Source: an uncultured Mycoplasmatota bacterium | GTDB taxonomy: Bacteria > Bacillota_I > Bacilli_A > RF39 > UBA660 | Direction of reading: 5' to 3' | DNA: 38,377 bases | Assembly (NCBI GenBank): GCA_900551525.1 | Contig: URWD01000010.1 | Span: 1-38,377, forward strand | Shown: piece after piece, positions 37,456 to 38,377 of the stretch | Numbering within the stretch: position 1 is the first letter of the stretch | How the letters are laid out: each line of letters begins with the position of its first letter | Position numbers and translations under genes: made by a program | The notes under the pieces: model-generated | The model's input: only the letters and a program-made list of their open reading frames with translations | Told to the model about the DNA's origin: nothing | Databases searched by the model: none

Positions 37456-37973
37456 GCTTCAAAATCTTTTTTTAGCATAAATGCTGTTCTTATGTTAAAA
37501 GTTTTATGTCTATTTGAAATTATTATTAAAGTGATATAAGTAATTCCATTGATTGTTTTTTTAAATCTTAGAGCATTCTTTCCTTGACATTTACAAAAAG
37601 ATACAACGTCAAAGTTTTTAACAACTTCTGGAGCTGTCAGGATATAATCTACGCAATCATCTATTGTCATGCTATCTTTTTTTATGTGCCTAATATCAGA
37701 TTGACTAATAGCTAATGCATATTGGATTTTAGAATTAATAACTTCATTAATTTTATTTTTTTTGATGTTTGTTAAAGTTTTGCTAATGTTTTCTATACAA
37801 TATTTAGGCAGAAGCCCAATATAAAAATTGTCATTTTCATCTTTTTGATTAAAAGACCTTCTTATTATTTCTTCAAGTTCTTCGCTATCTTTGCAAATAA
37901 CATTGTTTTTCCTTTGTAATATTTCTTCTTTTCTTGAGACACTAAATTTAATTAGTTTATTATTTTCTATCAT
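37422..37973 (-). CDS. Hypothetical protein, possibly BECR-fold (PBECR-like) nuclease
   Basis: Read from ATG 37973 to a TGA at 37422. The N-terminal 60 residues are charged. The C-terminal part (MTIDDCVDYILTAPEVVKNFDVVSFCKCQGKNALRFKKTINGITYITLIIISNRHKTFNIRTAFMLKK in order, not quoted in full elsewhere) has the strand-helix pattern of phage Barnase-EndoU-ColicinE5-RelE-like domains: helix, 'I..P', then three strands and a closing 'T-A-F-x-x-K'. The domain match is by eye and uncertain. No ribosome site is clear. The last 16 codons run into RNA copy 2, so the natural C-terminus may have been replaced. No antitoxin gene is adjacent. Confidence 0.5.
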   Translation of the reverse strand: MIENNKLIKFSVSRKEEILQRKNNVICKDSEELEEIIRRSFNQKDENDNFYIGLLPKYCIENISKTLTNIKKNKINEVINSKIQYALAISQSDIRHIKKDSMTIDDCVDYILTAPEVVKNFDVVSFCKCQGKNALRFKKTINGITYITLIIISNRHKTFNIRTAFMLKKDFEAKKRNLISKLC

Positions 37974-38179
37974 AGTAAAAATAACACTTTCTAAGTATTA
38001 CATGTTTTAGACTATAATTATCTAGGTAATACTGTACTTGTTATTTTTTATCTGTTAAATTTATTTGCCCCTAGTAGCAATGTTTGTAGTATAACATATA
38101 AATATTGTTTATACAATATAAATTTTTTTCTTTTAAATGATAAAATTAGCAAAAAAACATATAATTTAACTAAAAGTAC
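37974..38179. other. Intergenic region before rpsB with two dyads
   Basis: AGTATTAC (37994-38001) and GTAATACT (38026-38033) are perfect 8-bp inverted repeats 24 bp apart, upstream of the minus-strand gene, and may be an operator for it. ATATTGT/ACAATAT (38102-38119) followed by AAA and seven T is a weak terminator-like hairpin. The rest is AT-rich and holds no gene I can support. Confidence 0.5.
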
Positions 38180-38208
38180 TTGTAAAATTCCCATATTTTT
38201 GGTAGAAT
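38180..38208 (+). promoter_or_regulatory. Sigma-A promoter of rpsB
   Basis: TTGTAA (38180-38185), 17-bp spacer, TAGAAT (38203-38208). The leader of about 110 bases that follows is G+C-richer than the flanks (GCCATCGAGTGCCGAAGAGG at 38253-38272) and can fold, for example ATGG/CCAT around 38243-38256; an S2-type ribosomal-protein leader is possible but not recognisable to me as a known class. Confidence 0.7.
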
Positions 38209-38325
38209 TTTAAGTGCTGTAAATGCAAATATTAAACATTGATATGGATTAAGCCATCGAGTGCCGAAGAGGTGTTGGGTTAAGTTGAAGTATCAAGAAG
38301 TTGAAAACGAAGGAGGGAATAATTT

Positions 38326-38377
38326 ATGGCAGTAGTTTCTATGAGTTATTTATTAGAAGCTGGAGTTCATTTTGGAC
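38326..38377 (+). CDS. rpsB: 30S ribosomal protein S2, 3' end outside window
   Basis: Only 17 codons are visible: MAVVSMSYLLEAGVHFG. 'MSYLLEAGVHFGH' is the conserved S2 start (LLEAGVHFGHQ). AGGAGG at 38311-38316 is ten bases before ATG 38326. rpsB is usually followed by tsf, not seen here. The frame runs off the end of the window. Confidence 0.9.
   Translation, partial: MAVVSMSYLLEAGVHFG

Noticed and set aside
38253..38325. Lysine riboswitch before rpsB
   Set aside because: Only a short GAGG/GAAG resemblance; the conserved five-way junction elements are absent and the downstream gene is ribosomal.
1..38377. Mycoplasma genetic code (TGA as Trp)
   Set aside because: Conserved Trp positions use TGG and several genes end cleanly at TGA at the family's expected length.

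Overview
The window comes from a very AT-rich, low-GC Gram-positive genome that makes a peptidoglycan wall. It reads with the standard bacterial code: TGG is used for Trp and TGA is a real stop, for example at the ends of murG, mreD and the SpoIVFA-like gene. Gene content (FtsI/PBP2b with a PASTA domain, MraY, FtsW, MreC/MreD, SpoIVFA/SpoIVFB, RecD2, Prp-processed L27, SipW-type signal peptides) and order point to an uncultured Bacilli-type lineage near the Mollicutes that has kept its wall, such as the gut RF39-like groups. The lineage is an inference; the gene calls rest on motifs.

Layout. 1-1550: the 3' end of a long coiled-coil repeat protein plus a small coupled gene. 1585-5831: ftsI, mraY and ftsW, with terminators between them and an attenuator-like leader before ftsW. 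5903-8406: a small unknown protein, rpmB on the minus strand (56 codons), a CmpB-like membrane protein and an Rpn/PD-(D/E)XK nuclease. 8470-16330: two related secreted or anchored proteins (8529 and 14669) flank a module with a small membrane protein, mtaB, an unknown gene and recD2. 16381-20989: a minus-strand unknown gene, then the conserved Firmicutes order SPOR protein, mreC, mreD, spoIVFA-like, spoIVFB, L21 leader, rplU, prp, rpmA, without mreB or minCD. 21017-25465: an unknown gene, a GDPD phosphodiesterase, then murG-murB-ftsQ-queH. 25466-26242: no conventional gene, but a type I toxin-antitoxin-like locus with decayed copies. 26243-31463: mutS, an ABC exporter and a HipA/CtkA-like kinase. 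31558-37176: a ZIP transporter (minus), then lon, murF and ddl. 37196-37455: two copies of a structured RNA element. 37422-37973: a minus-strand unknown, possibly BECR-fold, gene. 38180 to the end: promoter, leader and start of rpsB.

How it fits together. Much of the window serves wall synthesis and division, but the dcw cluster is broken into three islands (ftsI-mraY-ftsW, murG-murB-ftsQ, murF-ddl), with the elongasome genes mreCD between them. Translation genes (rpmB, rplU, prp, rpmA, rpsB, mtaB, queH) are interspersed.

The signals most worth pursuing are: (1) an abrupt GC-rich, A-poor 3' end with a following hairpin in the surface-protein gene at 14669, which resembles a diversity-generating retroelement variable region; (2) the tiny hydrophobic peptide with overlapping antisense RNA between queH and mutS; (3) the twin structured RNA after ddl, whose stems show compensatory changes and one copy of which has its own promoter.
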